Shown piece after piece: positions 44,600-55,308 of a DNA stretch of 64,000 bases. A program made the position numbers and the translations under genes. Source of the DNA: Algoriphagus boritolerans DSM 17298 = JCM 18970 (lineage in GTDB: Bacteria > Bacteroidota > Bacteroidia > Cytophagales > Cyclobacteriaceae); contig NZ_FNVR01000003.1 of NCBI RefSeq assembly GCF_900108085.1, positions 248,001-312,000 of the forward strand, in the 5' to 3' direction. Within the stretch, counting starts at the first letter, position 1; each line of letters begins with the position of its first letter. The notes under the pieces were generated by a model, which saw only the letters and a program-made list of their open reading frames with translations, had not been told where the DNA came from and did no database searches.

Positions 44600-46270
44600 T
44601 CAATTACCAGCCGAGAAGTCATACGGCACCGCTGGCTTACGCAAGTTTGGAGCTCGTGCGAGTTCGGAAGAAGGAATCGGAATTTTGAAGTTTGACTCGT
44701 TCACCGGGAAAAACCGAGGTGTAGTATCATCTGCTGGGATTTCAATTTCCCAAAGCGTCGGGTCAGGAATCTGATCAGCATAGATTCTGAAGGTTCCTCT
44801 ATCCTGAGTCGACAGAATGCTGTAAGCTTTGGCAGGATCATAATATTCCAGTTTGGTGAATTCATACCAAGCTTGTCCTTCCATTGCAAATTCCTTGATT
44901 CGCTCCTCAAACACATCCTGCCAGGTCACTGAAGTCAATGAATTAACTCCTGCCCGCTGTCTCACCAAATTCACATACTTCAATGCTTCGGCTGGATTCT
45001 TATCCAATATGGCCTCAGCATAAGTCAGATAAACATCAGCCAATCGGAGAATGTAAGTATTGATTTCAGTTCCCTGCTGTACTACTTTTCCATCATTATC
45101 CTCAGGTCGGCCGACCACATATTTCTTTACCCATGCTCGGGTATTGAAATTTCGGCTTCCATCGATACCATTTGCAGGTACCCGAAGTTGCTGAGCTGAT
45201 CCTCCTGCAGGAACCTGTGTAATGTAAGGATAGTGATCGCCCGGAAACATGAAAGATGCTTTTCTTCTTTTGTCGAAGACTAAGTCATCATACATATCAA
45301 GCATCCACTTCGATGCACCGATGTCTCCGCCCCATCCATCACCGAATCCGGTGATTTCTGAACCATAGGCCAAAAATGCCTGAACAGAGTTTTGTGCTCC
45401 CCACTGACCGGCCTGAGCAGCATTATACACCCACTGAAGGGCTGCAAGTGTTTCAATGTTACCGTTGTTTTGAGTCTTAAATAGATCCTCATACTCTGGC
45501 ATCAATTCAGCACCGCTATTATCAATGACTCTTTTTGCAAAATAGGCAGCAGAATCAAGATCAGACTGACTTCTGGTTCCACCGACACCTGCTTTTGTCA
45601 GGTACATCTTGGCAAGCAATCCCTCAGCGCTCCATTTGGTCAATCGACCGTTCAAAACCGCATTTTCAGGAAGGTTTTCAGCTGCATATCTGAAGTCCTT
45701 GATGATAAATTGCCACACAGATTCTTCCGTATTTCTAGCAATTGTGGTATCCTGAAGCAAAGCTGTGTTGTTGGTAATAATCGGAACCGGTCCCCAGTTT
45801 TGCACTAAATAGGAGTAAGCCAAACCTCTCATAAATCGACCTTCGGCGATGCCGTGGTTTTTGATCCGATCGGTAACATTTGGTCCAACGAATTGATTGA
45901 TGTTGTTGATCAAAGAATTGGATTGGGCGACCACATTATAGAATGCTCTCCAGGAAGCCCCGTTTTCGGGGGTCTCACCGGTTGTATTAAACCGGACATT
46001 TTCAAGTTGGTAAGAACCTGAGGTAAGGATTCCACCTCTCGCATCACCGATTCCGTGACTTGCTTTGTCATTGTAAGCAAACCAAACCAAGTTGTAAAGT
46101 GGTGCTGAGGCAGCTAAAATTTGATCATCAGTTTTGTAGAAGTTTGCATCTACGATGGCAGCCAACGGTGGCCTATCCAGAAAATCTTCCGAACAACCTA
46201 CCAGTCCGCCCAGCAAGAGCACTGCTCCTGCAATTATATTTCGGATTTTCATGTTTGTATTCATTTTCAT
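44600..46270 (-). CDS. susD: SusD/RagB-family outer-membrane lipoprotein
   Basis: 556 aa, lipobox GGLVGCSEDFLDRPP (Cys ~26), the usual SusD start. TPR-like helices fill the N-terminal two thirds; EGRFMRGLAYSYLVQNWGPVP and ADVYLTYAEAI are typical. It forms the hinged lid over the SusC barrel and binds oligosaccharide. It begins eight bases after the susC stop, so the pair is co-translated. SusD-like in family; the name is used in the family sense. Confidence 0.93.
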   Translation of the reverse strand: MKMNTNMKIRNIIAGAVLLLGGLVGCSEDFLDRPPLAAIVDANFYKTDDQILAASAPLYNLVWFAYNDKASHGIGDARGGILTSGSYQLENVRFNTTGETPENGASWRAFYNVVAQSNSLINNINQFVGPNVTDRIKNHGIAEGRFMRGLAYSYLVQNWGPVPIITNNTALLQDTTIARNTEESVWQFIIKDFRYAAENLPENAVLNGRLTKWSAEGLLAKMYLTKAGVGGTRSQSDLDSAAYFAKRVIDNSGAELMPEYEDLFKTQNNGNIETLAALQWVYNAAQAGQWGAQNSVQAFLAYGSEITGFGDGWGGDIGASKWMLDMYDDLVFDKRRKASFMFPGDHYPYITQVPAGGSAQQLRVPANGIDGSRNFNTRAWVKKYVVGRPEDNDGKVVQQGTEINTYILRLADVYLTYAEAILDKNPAEALKYVNLVRQRAGVNSLTSVTWQDVFEERIKEFAMEGQAWYEFTKLEYYDPAKAYSILSTQDRGTFRIYADQIPDPTLWEIEIPADDTTPRFFPVNESNFKIPIPSSELARAPNLRKPAVPYDFSAGN

Positions 46271-46278
46271 TTTTCTGA

Positions 46279-49200
46279 TTAGAAGTCAAGACCTAAACTC
46301 ACGGTGTACATTCTGGTCAAGGGATATCTTCCATAATCAACCCCAATCATCTGATTTGCTGCAGAGACGTTGTTACCCACATAAGCACCTACTTCCGGAT
46401 CAAATCCAGTGTATTTGGTGAAAGTGAAGGCATTCTGAACTCCGATTGAGAATCTAGCACCTTGAATTGCATTCTGCTTTCCTATTATAGAAGAAGGGAA
46501 AGTATAACCCAATTGAATGTTCTTCACGCGGACATAACTTCCGTCTTCGACAAAGTTGTCTGAGATTCGGATGCCGTTACCATTAAGATCAGTTACGTTG
46601 ATTCTCGGAATATTACTTTCAGGATTAGTAATGAATGGATTTCCTGACCCGTCCATATCAATCCTAGAGTAGCCATACGTTTCCAAAAGCATGTTTCTTC
46701 CCAGGTTCACATTGTTCGGATTGGTGTTATTGAATCTGTTGTAATTGTAGATATCGTTTCCAAAGGACCCTGTTAACAGTACATCCAAGGTGAAGTTCTT
46801 ATATCCGAACTGCTGGGTAGTACCGAAAGTGAATTTTGGCCAAGGGTTACCGATGAAGGTTTGATCACGCTCATCTATTACTCCATCCCCATTGATATCC
46901 ACATATTTGATATCTCCGATGTAAATGCCATCAGGACCTACAGGAAGTGGGTTACCTGAGTTATCGACTGGTCTGGCACTTGATGCTACTTCTTCCACTG
47001 TCTGGAAGATTCCATCCGCTTTGTAACCAAAGAACAACCAAGGTGCTTGTCCGGGAACTGCTCGCTGAGTGAAGTTATTCATGAACCAAGCGGTGCGGTC
47101 TATAAATGCCGTCTCGGAGAAAAACTTGGTTACTTCAGTTCTAAATCCTGAGAAATTGAAGTTAGAGTTCCAGGTAAAACCATTGCCTCTGTTTTCGATA
47201 TTGACGGTGTTAATGGTAATACCGTAACCTCTGTTTTCCAGTGCTCCAATGTTTACAGTAGGAGTTCCGATACTTCCTTCACCCGAGGTTCCCATATACC
47301 AAGGAAGTGGATTCGGAAGCAAGAGATTATCTGTTTTCTTCAAATAGAAATCCGCTTCAATCTGAACTCTGTTGTTAAACATGTTCAGGTTAAAACCAAC
47401 GTTAATGGTAGAGGTCTCTTCCCACTTCAATGCTGGATTTCCAAATCTTGAGACCAGGAATCCACTTCCCCATGGAGTTGGAACACTTGGTGAGCTCAAA
47501 GGCGCAAAAATCGCATTCGCATTTCCCTGATTTCCGGTAAGACCTGTTTCAAAACGGATTTTAAATTCATCCATCCAAGTTGCATTGCTGAGGAAGTTTT
47601 CTTCCGAAACTCTCCATGCAGCAGATACAGAAGGGAAATAACCCCATCTGTTTTCAGGACCGAAGTTTGCAGAACCATCCGCTCTGAAGGCAGCAAGGAC
47701 TATGTACTTTTCGTTGAATGTATAGTTTGCCCGTCCAAAATAGGACTCCATTGCCCAATGTCCAGCACCGCCGCTGTTGGTCGCACCCTGAGCAGATCCA
47801 AGACCCAGCTCCGCAAGATCATTCGAGGAAAAGTTAACTCTTCCTGCACTCATGAATTCATACTGATTTGCCTGAGCTTCATGAGAGGCCATTACATCCA
47901 ATGCATGCTTACCCCAGACTTTACTGTAAGTCAACATTTGACTCCAGTTCCAGCCAAAACTTGTATCTGTGTTTTTGTTTAATTGGTTGATATCATTGGT
48001 CACTGATCCGAGCTGATAAGTCGGAGTAAAGAAATGACCATTGTTGTAGTTCACATTTCCATTGACCATGGTTCTGAATTTCAATCCTTCCACGAGGTCC
48101 ACTTCGATATTGAACCCACCTAAGGCTCCCCTTCTCATGAAAGATCTGTCCAGCAAATTTGCCAAGGCAATTGGGTTAGGAGGTGTAAACTGAAGACTAG
48201 AACCGTTGATGGGATCCGCTCCACCCCACGAACCGTCCGGATTAGTCACCGGAATATTGGGAGCCATTTGGATTGCGTTGTTTATTACATCCGAGCTACC
48301 GGTAGCAAGCTGCTCATCAGTATGGAACAGCTGCATATTCATTCCTATTTTCAACCATTTTCTGGTTTGGTTATCGACGTTTGCCCGAATAGAATACCTG
48401 TCAAAAGAAGAACCTATAGCGATACCATCCTGACTGAAGTATTCACCGGATATAAAGAATTGAGTCGCCTCAGTTCCTCCTGAAAGGTTAAGGGTATGCT
48501 TATTAAGACCGGCTGTTTTGAACAGAGCATTTTGCCAGTCCGTACCTGATCCCAAAAGACTTGGATCAAGAAACGCTGCCGGAGGTGTACCGCCGGTGAT
48601 TTCATTGATTTCGTTTACCATCGTCGCATACTGATTGAGCGACATGACATCCAATGGATCTGGCTTGTCCTGCAAACTGTATAGGTAATTGTAGCTGATC
48701 TTGGTCTGACCTGCTTTTCCACGCTTAGTGGTAATCATGATCACACCATTGGTACCTCTGGATCCATAGATCGCTGTAGCTGATGGTCCTTGGAGAACTT
48801 CCATGGATTCAATGTCACTTGGGTTAAGGCCTGCAAGTGGGTTTGTTCCGGAGGTAGCACCGAATGAAACTGTCTGAGGCTGAATTTGCACTCCGTCAAT
48901 TACATAAAGTGGCTCATTTGTACCACCAATAGAATTCACACCACGAATATTTACAGATATCCCTCCTCCTGGAGCACCGGTGTTTTGAGTTACATATACA
49001 CCTGCAGCACGTCCTTGAAGGGCTTGCTCAACTGTCGTGTTGACCGTGCGTTCGATATCTGCTGAAGAAACAGAAACTTGTGCAGAGGACATATCACGCT
49101 TTTTCATCGTACCATAACCCACGACTACCACCTCATCGAGTGAAGACATGTCTTCGTCAAGGGTGACATCGATTACGGATTGATTTCCAACCATAATTTC

Positions 49201-49437
49201 TTGTGGTTTGAAGCCGATAAAGCTAAAAACCAACACAGAATTTGAGTTGGGCACGGAGATGGAGTAGCTTCCATCTCCGTCGGTTGCTACACCGGTAGTG
49301 GTACCTTTGACCAGCACCGTAACTCCCGGAAGAGTAAGGTCATCGCCTGAGGATTTGACTGTGCCTCGCACGGTCACCTGAGCTTGAACCACACCCACCA
49401 GAAGCATAAGCAATAGTGGTAATAGTTTTTTCATCAT
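46279..49437 (-). CDS. susC: SusC/RagA-family TonB-dependent transporter
   Basis: 1052 aa. Signal peptide (about 1-19), CarboxypepD_reg-like domain (~22-110, TVLVKGTTTGVATDGDG), TonB box region, plug (about 120-235, VVVVGYGTMKKRDMSSAQ, YVIDGVQI) and a long 22-strand barrel ending in an aromatic residue (SLGLDF). It imports oligosaccharide through the outer membrane with TonB energy. It is the first gene of the operon susC-susD-SGBP-FGGAP-GH9-esterase. No STN domain is seen, so regulation is probably through the HTCS rather than ECF sigma factor. Confidence 0.95.
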   Translation of the reverse strand: MMKKLLPLLLMLLVGVVQAQVTVRGTVKSSGDDLTLPGVTVLVKGTTTGVATDGDGSYSISVPNSNSVLVFSFIGFKPQEIMVGNQSVIDVTLDEDMSSLDEVVVVGYGTMKKRDMSSAQVSVSSADIERTVNTTVEQALQGRAAGVYVTQNTGAPGGGISVNIRGVNSIGGTNEPLYVIDGVQIQPQTVSFGATSGTNPLAGLNPSDIESMEVLQGPSATAIYGSRGTNGVIMITTKRGKAGQTKISYNYLYSLQDKPDPLDVMSLNQYATMVNEINEITGGTPPAAFLDPSLLGSGTDWQNALFKTAGLNKHTLNLSGGTEATQFFISGEYFSQDGIAIGSSFDRYSIRANVDNQTRKWLKIGMNMQLFHTDEQLATGSSDVINNAIQMAPNIPVTNPDGSWGGADPINGSSLQFTPPNPIALANLLDRSFMRRGALGGFNIEVDLVEGLKFRTMVNGNVNYNNGHFFTPTYQLGSVTNDINQLNKNTDTSFGWNWSQMLTYSKVWGKHALDVMASHEAQANQYEFMSAGRVNFSSNDLAELGLGSAQGATNSGGAGHWAMESYFGRANYTFNEKYIVLAAFRADGSANFGPENRWGYFPSVSAAWRVSEENFLSNATWMDEFKIRFETGLTGNQGNANAIFAPLSSPSVPTPWGSGFLVSRFGNPALKWEETSTINVGFNLNMFNNRVQIEADFYLKKTDNLLLPNPLPWYMGTSGEGSIGTPTVNIGALENRGYGITINTVNIENRGNGFTWNSNFNFSGFRTEVTKFFSETAFIDRTAWFMNNFTQRAVPGQAPWLFFGYKADGIFQTVEEVASSARPVDNSGNPLPVGPDGIYIGDIKYVDINGDGVIDERDQTFIGNPWPKFTFGTTQQFGYKNFTLDVLLTGSFGNDIYNYNRFNNTNPNNVNLGRNMLLETYGYSRIDMDGSGNPFITNPESNIPRINVTDLNGNGIRISDNFVEDGSYVRVKNIQLGYTFPSSIIGKQNAIQGARFSIGVQNAFTFTKYTGFDPEVGAYVGNNVSAANQMIGVDYGRYPLTRMYTVSLGLDF

Positions 49438-49922
49438 TAGGGGTTTAATTGTAAGAAAATGGTAAATAGGTTTGGAAGGAAAAGGCTTTTTCCGGGGGAA
49501 TGAAATTCTCAGGAAGTTGATTTGAAACGCGCATAGCAGTTGGTTTTAGGAAGAAAAAAATCGCTGCGATACTCCCAGAAATCCACTGATACATCCTTCA
49601 TTTTTAAGTCCAATCCTATCGATTGCAAAAAGAGCACGATAAGAATGGTAAGGAAGGATCCAGGTTTTTGGGCTTATTGCTTTGATCTCTATAAAGCTAA
49701 ACCGCCTACATTTATTTGAGGGTGTCCAAATGTTTTCATTTAGGGTACCAAATGTTAACGAGTTGAAAAAAGTGAAAAAAACCGCTTAAATCTTCAAATT
49801 TCCGGCTTTTTCAAAATGCTAAAAACTTAGGACTTTCATGATTTTTTCATAGAAGCCGATTTAAATAATTCTAAAATTTTATCCGAAACCGGAAATTCAG
49901 ATGTTCAGGTTTTCAATAGGAC
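49438..49922. promoter_or_regulatory. Long susC leader/regulatory region
   Basis: 485 bases without a gene between GH5 and susC. It holds the direct repeat listed separately. On the minus strand a TAGCTTTA box downstream of the repeat loosely resembles the -7 element. No terminator for GH5 is evident. Confidence 0.5.
49719..49756 (-). promoter_or_regulatory. Direct repeat, candidate HTCS binding site upstream of susC
   Basis: Two copies of AGGGT-(GT or A)-CCAAATGTT; the CCAAATGTT cores (49726-49734 and 49748-49756) are 22 bp apart, two helical turns, about 290 bases before the susC start. AraC-type outputs of HTCS regulators bind such direct repeats. Functional role is inferred. Confidence 0.5.
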
Positions 49923-50912
49923 CTATTTACTTCGCAGGGTTTTTCGGATTTGTAGTCCCCATGGTTTGATCTGACCTTCGGACCAACTGCCGGTTGACGA
50001 TGCAAGGGGTAGAAGCATGGAGCAGGTTTCATCTTTGTCTGCAACAGACCAAGCTATCCAACTCACTTTTTTGGACTCCATCCAGCTAAGCCAGGCCGTC
50101 CAGGAAGCCTGATCAATAGGACCGTTTCCAGTCGCTTCCATTCCGGCACATTCGGATACAAAGATCGGAAGTCCAGCGTTCATGGCTGCCTCGGCTCTGT
50201 TTCGCAAATAGTCTTTGTGTGTTGCCGCATAGAAATGAAGGACATACATGATATTTTCCTGATTCATAATGGGATTTTGGGCGACAAGGTGCACATCCTG
50301 ACTCCAAGTCGGCGAGCCAACCAAAATGATATTGTCCGGATCATGTTTTCTTATTTCGGTGATGATGGCTTCACTATAGGCTTTCACTTCTTCCCAGGTA
50401 TCATCAATGGGTTCATTATACAATTCATAGATGATGTGTGGATTATGACCGTAAGTCTCAGCCATTTCCTCAAAAAACTTTTTTGCTTCATCCAAGTAAA
50501 TCTCGTGACTATGCCAGTCGATAATCACATAAACATCTTCCTCTATGGCAGCATCAATCACAGCTTTCATTTTTTCAATGGCAAAATCCGGGTTTTCGAA
50601 ATAGGCCCCAGTCGGATCTATTCCCATTGCAGCACGGACCACGTTGACATTCCAGTCTTCTTTCAGCCATCTGACCGCTAAATCGTTATAAAACCTTGGC
50701 CACCAATTATGCCAACCAAAACTGACACCCCTTAGCATTACGGGGTTTCCTTCTAAATCGCTAAGCTGTCCGGATTGAACTTTGAGTTGACCAAAAAACT
50801 GCTGGCTGGAAACTTCAACAGGTGGATTGACAATTGGAGGATTAATGCTAGGCTCAGAAGCCACAGAACATGCGGAAAGCAAGCTCAAAACAATGGTGAT
50901 GAAGCGGTGCAT
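49923..50912 (-). CDS. Glycoside hydrolase family 5 endoglucanase
   Basis: 329 aa, secreted or lipoprotein (SLLSAC lipobox, followed by a Pro-rich linker). TIM barrel with VNVVRAAMG, DWHSHE, the acid/base Glu in YELYNEPI (near 167) and the nucleophile Glu in FVSECAG (near 253); the C-terminal SWIAWSVADKDETCSML matches subfamily 2 cellulases. The nucleophile context is ECAG rather than the common EWGT. It should cut beta-1,4-glucan backbones. It lies 102 bases after the HTCS gene, which suggests they share regulation; susC follows. Confidence 0.9.
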   Translation of the reverse strand: MHRFITIVLSLLSACSVASEPSINPPIVNPPVEVSSQQFFGQLKVQSGQLSDLEGNPVMLRGVSFGWHNWWPRFYNDLAVRWLKEDWNVNVVRAAMGIDPTGAYFENPDFAIEKMKAVIDAAIEEDVYVIIDWHSHEIYLDEAKKFFEEMAETYGHNPHIIYELYNEPIDDTWEEVKAYSEAIITEIRKHDPDNIILVGSPTWSQDVHLVAQNPIMNQENIMYVLHFYAATHKDYLRNRAEAAMNAGLPIFVSECAGMEATGNGPIDQASWTAWLSWMESKKVSWIAWSVADKDETCSMLLPLASSTGSWSEGQIKPWGLQIRKTLRSK

Positions 50913-51014
50913 GGGTCAGGTTGTTAATCGATTGGCAAGTATAGCCCTATCAAAGCAGAGATATGGGAGGCAATTGTTACCAATAAGGGCATCAAAAGTA
51001 AACAGCAGACCCAA

Positions 51015-54000
51015 TTATGAATCCGAGGCTAAAGATTGCGTTTTACCTGCATACTCAGAAGGCAATACTTCAAATTCCGCTTTAAACTGCTTTGCAAAAT
51101 ATTTAGCATTATTATAACCAACCTTATAAGCAACTTCTGATACCGACAATTGACTTCTGACCAACAATTGGGCTGCGCGTTGGAGTCTGATGAAGCGAAT
51201 GAATTCGATGGGGCTTTTTCCAGTAAGTGATTGCAGTTTTTTATAAAGATGAACCCGACTCATGCCCAGCTCCTTGCTTAGGAATTCCACGGACAGCATT
51301 GGATCTTCGATGTGAAGCTCAACCAAAGCAACTGCCTTCTGAATCAATTGATCATCCATGGAAACCACTTCCACTTCCGAAGTATTGATTTCAATTTTCT
51401 TCCGATTTTGCTCCTGTTTCATGTTACGTTCGCGAAGCAGATTCTTGACATTCAACTGAAGTACCTCCAAGTTAAAAGGCTTGGTCAAATAGAGATTACA
51501 GCCACTATCCAATGCTTTGAGCAGGTTTTCCTCGGACTTTTTTGCGGTGAGCAAAACTACCGGAATGTGGGAGGTTTTAATATCTCCTTTGATTTTTTGG
51601 CAGAGCTCTTCCCCATCCATCATGGGCATCATCCAATCCGAAATCACCAAATCGGGTATCAACTGCCGGGCAATTTCCAAACCTTCAACCCCATTTGAAG
51701 CCGTCAATACCTGATAATTTTCGACCAGACAATCTTTGAGGTAGTTTCTAAACTCACGATGATCCTCTACAATCAAAATGCAGTCTTTTTTGGATTCCGA
51801 AGCGGTAGTTTGCTGCTGGATAAAGTCCTCCTCATCTTCTTCCAGAATTAAACCAAGGGGCATGGTTAGGGTAAATTTCGAACCCTTTCCGGGGTCACTT
51901 TGGACGTCTAGTATCCCTCCCATGATCTTGGCAAAATCCTGAGCTAGAGACAATCCTATTCCGCTTCCCTGATTTAACTGGTGTCCATGGCCCTCAGTAG
52001 TATAGAATCGCTCAAAAACTTTATCCTGATCTTCATAAGCTATTCCCACTCCACTATCGGCTACTGAAAGCGAAAGAATGGCGTGTTCCTCTGTCTCTTC
52101 AAAAATCTCCAGTTTGACATGGATCTTTCCATCTTCAGGAGTGAATTTGAAGGAATTGGAAAGTAGGTTAAAAATAATTTTCTCCAATTTATCCGGATCA
52201 AAGATGGCCTGAAGCGACGCTGTACTAGTCTCGAAACTTAAATGAATGTGTTGATTATCTGATAATTCCTTGAAATCAGAAATGCTTTCTCTGACAAATT
52301 GGACAATATCCCCCTCAGAAGAGTGAAAAGCCAAAGCCCCCTTGTCGACGTTCTTGACATCCAAAAGCTGATTGATCAGTTTCAGAAGGCGACGGGCATT
52401 TCGCTGGATAATTTTATACTGGCCAGAAAGTACCGGGTCTTTAGACTCAGTTAAAAGATGCTCTGCTGGAGTCAAAATCAAGGATAATGGGGTTCTGAAT
52501 TCATGACTCAGATTGGTAAAAAACTTGGTTTTCAGCTTATCCAGTTCCTGAACCCGTTTCGCTTCTCTGACCGCATTTTCCCGTTCAAATTTTTCCTTTT
52601 GACGAGTAAGTAGTTGAGTTCTGAAATAATAAATGCTTCCAACCATGGCCACCAAGTAAAATAAATAGGCCAATGGCGTTTTCCAGAAGGGAGCCAAAAT
52701 CTCAATATCCAACGAATATTCAGATGTACCCCAACTATCCAAGACCGTCCCCGGCTGCACCACCAAGGTATATCTTCCGGGATCAAGGTTAGTAAAAGTA
52801 ACCTTCGCGAGTTGATCATTGAGGTAGATCCACTCCTCATTGAATCCAAGCAATCTGTAGCGATACTTATTCTTCTCAGGATAAAGAAAATTAAGCGCAC
52901 TGAAACCAATGCTAAACATATTTTCATCATACCTAAGTACTAGCTTCTCGGTGTTTTCGAGGGATTTTTCCAGAGGAATCCGCTTGCCGATTTTCTCCCC
53001 CACTCCTACTGGCTCATTGAACAGCTGTAAATCTGTAAATACCACAACAGGATTGTTTTGCTCAAAGGCAAAGTTCTCTGACTTGAAAATATTATACCCA
53101 TTCGGGCCACCAAAAATCAATTCGGAATGGCTGGTTTTTAGCGCGGAGTTTTTGTTGAATAATGAAGCCTGAAGTCCGTCCTTTTGGTCAAAATTCTGAA
53201 ATGTGATCTTAAAAGGCTGGACGCTTCGATTTACCTGAGCATAAGAAAGGCCCTTCTGAGAGCTGATCCAAAAATTTCGTTCTTCATCTTCCAGCAAATC
53301 CACGAGATAATTGGAAGGAAGTCCCTCCTTCTCCCCAAAATGGACAAAGACACTGTCATTTTGATCAAAATAATGGAGGCCATTTTGGGTCGTAAGCCAA
53401 ATTACTCCCTCAGAATCGGAAAAAATATCAGTAATATTGGATTCTTTGAGTCCATTTCCTGAAGATTCAGAATAAAATGCCGTGGTTTTCTTTTCAAAAT
53501 TGATCACGTTCAGGCCGCTGCCACCCCCAATCCAGAGGTTGCCAGCTCGATCTTCAGCAAAAGCTGTGATATATTGATTGTGAGGCGTAAACGGCTGACT
53601 TCCTGCAGGATAATTGTGAAAGGTTTTTCGGTCAGGTTCCAGCATCGCCATTCCGGACCGCAAAGTACCGATCCAGATTCTGTTTTTACTGTCTTCAAAA
53701 AGCTTCCAAATATTCGGTCCCGGAATTCCGTTGGATTCTCCTTGATGGTACGGAAAATTTGTGAAGGTTTTTCCGTCAAATTTCCCCAACCCGTTAAGAT
53801 AAGTTCCGATCCATAAAACCCCTTCATGATCCAGCAATAGATCGACAATTACATCGCCTGTGACACTGTTTAGATCATTGGGATCATGTCGATACTGGGT
53901 GTAGTTGTTGGATTTCCGATCGTGATAAATCAACCCTCCCCCATTTGTACCGATATAAAGGTTGCCAAGACTATCCTCCACAAAAGCATTGACATCGTTG

Positions 54001-55124
54001 AATGGCAGGGATTGGGGTTCTGAAAAGTTTCTTCGGACATGTGAAAACCTGAGCAAGCCCTGATGATAATAAGAAACACCCTTCTTATGTGTGCCGATCC
54101 AAATGATACCTTCGAAATCTTTATAGAGTGCGTAAACTACACTGTGGGGTAAGTTGGCTTCCAGTCCATTTTCATTATCAAAAAATCTAATCTCTTTGGT
54201 TTTCTTGTTAATGATATTAATCCCACCATGATCTGTTCCCAACCAGATTTGACCATTTATGGCTTCCACCACAGCCTTCACCATGTCATTATTCAATCTG
54301 AAAATGCCTTCTTCCTTACGGTTTACCCAGATCTCATTTGAAAGTCCATCGATCCAGAATACCCCTAAATCTCGCTCCGGATCAAATATCCAGGCATCTC
54401 CATCAGAATCCAACACCAATTCATAGTTTGCAGATGCAGGTATTTTTGCTTTTGGCAACTCCAGCGATTTGGTGACGATGAGTCTGTTGGGGTCAATCAA
54501 TTCTATCGTTCCGGAGTGATTAACAGACCATATCATGCCATCCGGGGATTCCGCAATTGCTGCAATTTTATTGGACGCAAGGTTACCACCTGCATTTCCA
54601 GTCTTAAGATATTGGGTTTTGTGTGTTTTTGAATCGTAAATGCTAATTCCCTCATTTGGATGAGTAAACCAAAAACGTCCTTGTCGATCCTTCATCAGCA
54701 TTCCTATGGCTTCGGATGCAAGGTTATATTTCTTGAAAAACCTTGCTGATCCTCTGGAAAACTTCTCAGTATCAGAATCAAACACATCAAAAAGCCCATT
54801 TACGTTTTTTACCCAAAGGTGATCATCAGGTCCTATGTATAACTTACTTGCCGTATTGTGAGAAATGGAAGTAGAATCCTTTGAATTGAAAAAAGCTTTG
54901 ATTCGTGTCCCGTCGTAGCGATAAAGTCCATAAGCCGTACCAAACCACATCATTCCTTTGGAATCGCGAAGAATAGAAAGCACGTTGGAATTGGAAAGTC
55001 CCAGGTTTTGATCCAGATTTCTGAAAACCAATTCCTCCATCCCAGACTGTGCAATGGAAGGATAGCATGCCATCATCCACCCAAAACCTACGATTGCATA
55101 TATATAGCGTACAACTCTTCCCAT
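51015..55124 (-). CDS. Hybrid two-component system regulator (HTCS)
   Basis: 1369 aa from ATG 55124 (TTG 55136 adds four). Order: signal/membrane segment (~8-25), fourteen or so Reg_prop beta-propeller motifs (to ~690), Y_Y_Y domain (~710-800), membrane helix (~815), HisKA with SHEFRTPLSLIL (His near 875), HATPase_c (DSGVGIAYEDQ), receiver with phospho-Asp in DLVISDWMMP (near 1163), and C-terminal AraC HTH. It senses a periplasmic oligosaccharide and activates transcription, most likely of the adjacent susC operon and GH5. All catalytic residues are present. Confidence 0.95.
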   Translation of the reverse strand: MGRVVRYIYAIVGFGWMMACYPSIAQSGMEELVFRNLDQNLGLSNSNVLSILRDSKGMMWFGTAYGLYRYDGTRIKAFFNSKDSTSISHNTASKLYIGPDDHLWVKNVNGLFDVFDSDTEKFSRGSARFFKKYNLASEAIGMLMKDRQGRFWFTHPNEGISIYDSKTHKTQYLKTGNAGGNLASNKIAAIAESPDGMIWSVNHSGTIELIDPNRLIVTKSLELPKAKIPASANYELVLDSDGDAWIFDPERDLGVFWIDGLSNEIWVNRKEEGIFRLNNDMVKAVVEAINGQIWLGTDHGGINIINKKTKEIRFFDNENGLEANLPHSVVYALYKDFEGIIWIGTHKKGVSYYHQGLLRFSHVRRNFSEPQSLPFNDVNAFVEDSLGNLYIGTNGGGLIYHDRKSNNYTQYRHDPNDLNSVTGDVIVDLLLDHEGVLWIGTYLNGLGKFDGKTFTNFPYHQGESNGIPGPNIWKLFEDSKNRIWIGTLRSGMAMLEPDRKTFHNYPAGSQPFTPHNQYITAFAEDRAGNLWIGGGSGLNVINFEKKTTAFYSESSGNGLKESNITDIFSDSEGVIWLTTQNGLHYFDQNDSVFVHFGEKEGLPSNYLVDLLEDEERNFWISSQKGLSYAQVNRSVQPFKITFQNFDQKDGLQASLFNKNSALKTSHSELIFGGPNGYNIFKSENFAFEQNNPVVVFTDLQLFNEPVGVGEKIGKRIPLEKSLENTEKLVLRYDENMFSIGFSALNFLYPEKNKYRYRLLGFNEEWIYLNDQLAKVTFTNLDPGRYTLVVQPGTVLDSWGTSEYSLDIEILAPFWKTPLAYLFYLVAMVGSIYYFRTQLLTRQKEKFERENAVREAKRVQELDKLKTKFFTNLSHEFRTPLSLILTPAEHLLTESKDPVLSGQYKIIQRNARRLLKLINQLLDVKNVDKGALAFHSSEGDIVQFVRESISDFKELSDNQHIHLSFETSTASLQAIFDPDKLEKIIFNLLSNSFKFTPEDGKIHVKLEIFEETEEHAILSLSVADSGVGIAYEDQDKVFERFYTTEGHGHQLNQGSGIGLSLAQDFAKIMGGILDVQSDPGKGSKFTLTMPLGLILEEDEEDFIQQQTTASESKKDCILIVEDHREFRNYLKDCLVENYQVLTASNGVEGLEIARQLIPDLVISDWMMPMMDGEELCQKIKGDIKTSHIPVVLLTAKKSEENLLKALDSGCNLYLTKPFNLEVLQLNVKNLLRERNMKQEQNRKKIEINTSEVEVVSMDDQLIQKAVALVELHIEDPMLSVEFLSKELGMSRVHLYKKLQSLTGKSPIEFIRFIRLQRAAQLLVRSQLSVSEVAYKVGYNNAKYFAKQFKAEFEVLPSEYAGKTQSLASDS

Positions 55125-55308
55125 TTCTTTAAGCAACCCTGTAATAAACTCAATCCTTGCACATTAAGTAAAACTCTGACCAAATTGAACTATGATTCTT
55201 TAAAAAACCCAAAAAAAATTAAAAATGACTGAAGGACAGCGGTATACATTCCCCAAATTAATAAGTACAGCTGAATCACTTTAAAAAAAACAGATCTTAT
55301 CGATCCAA

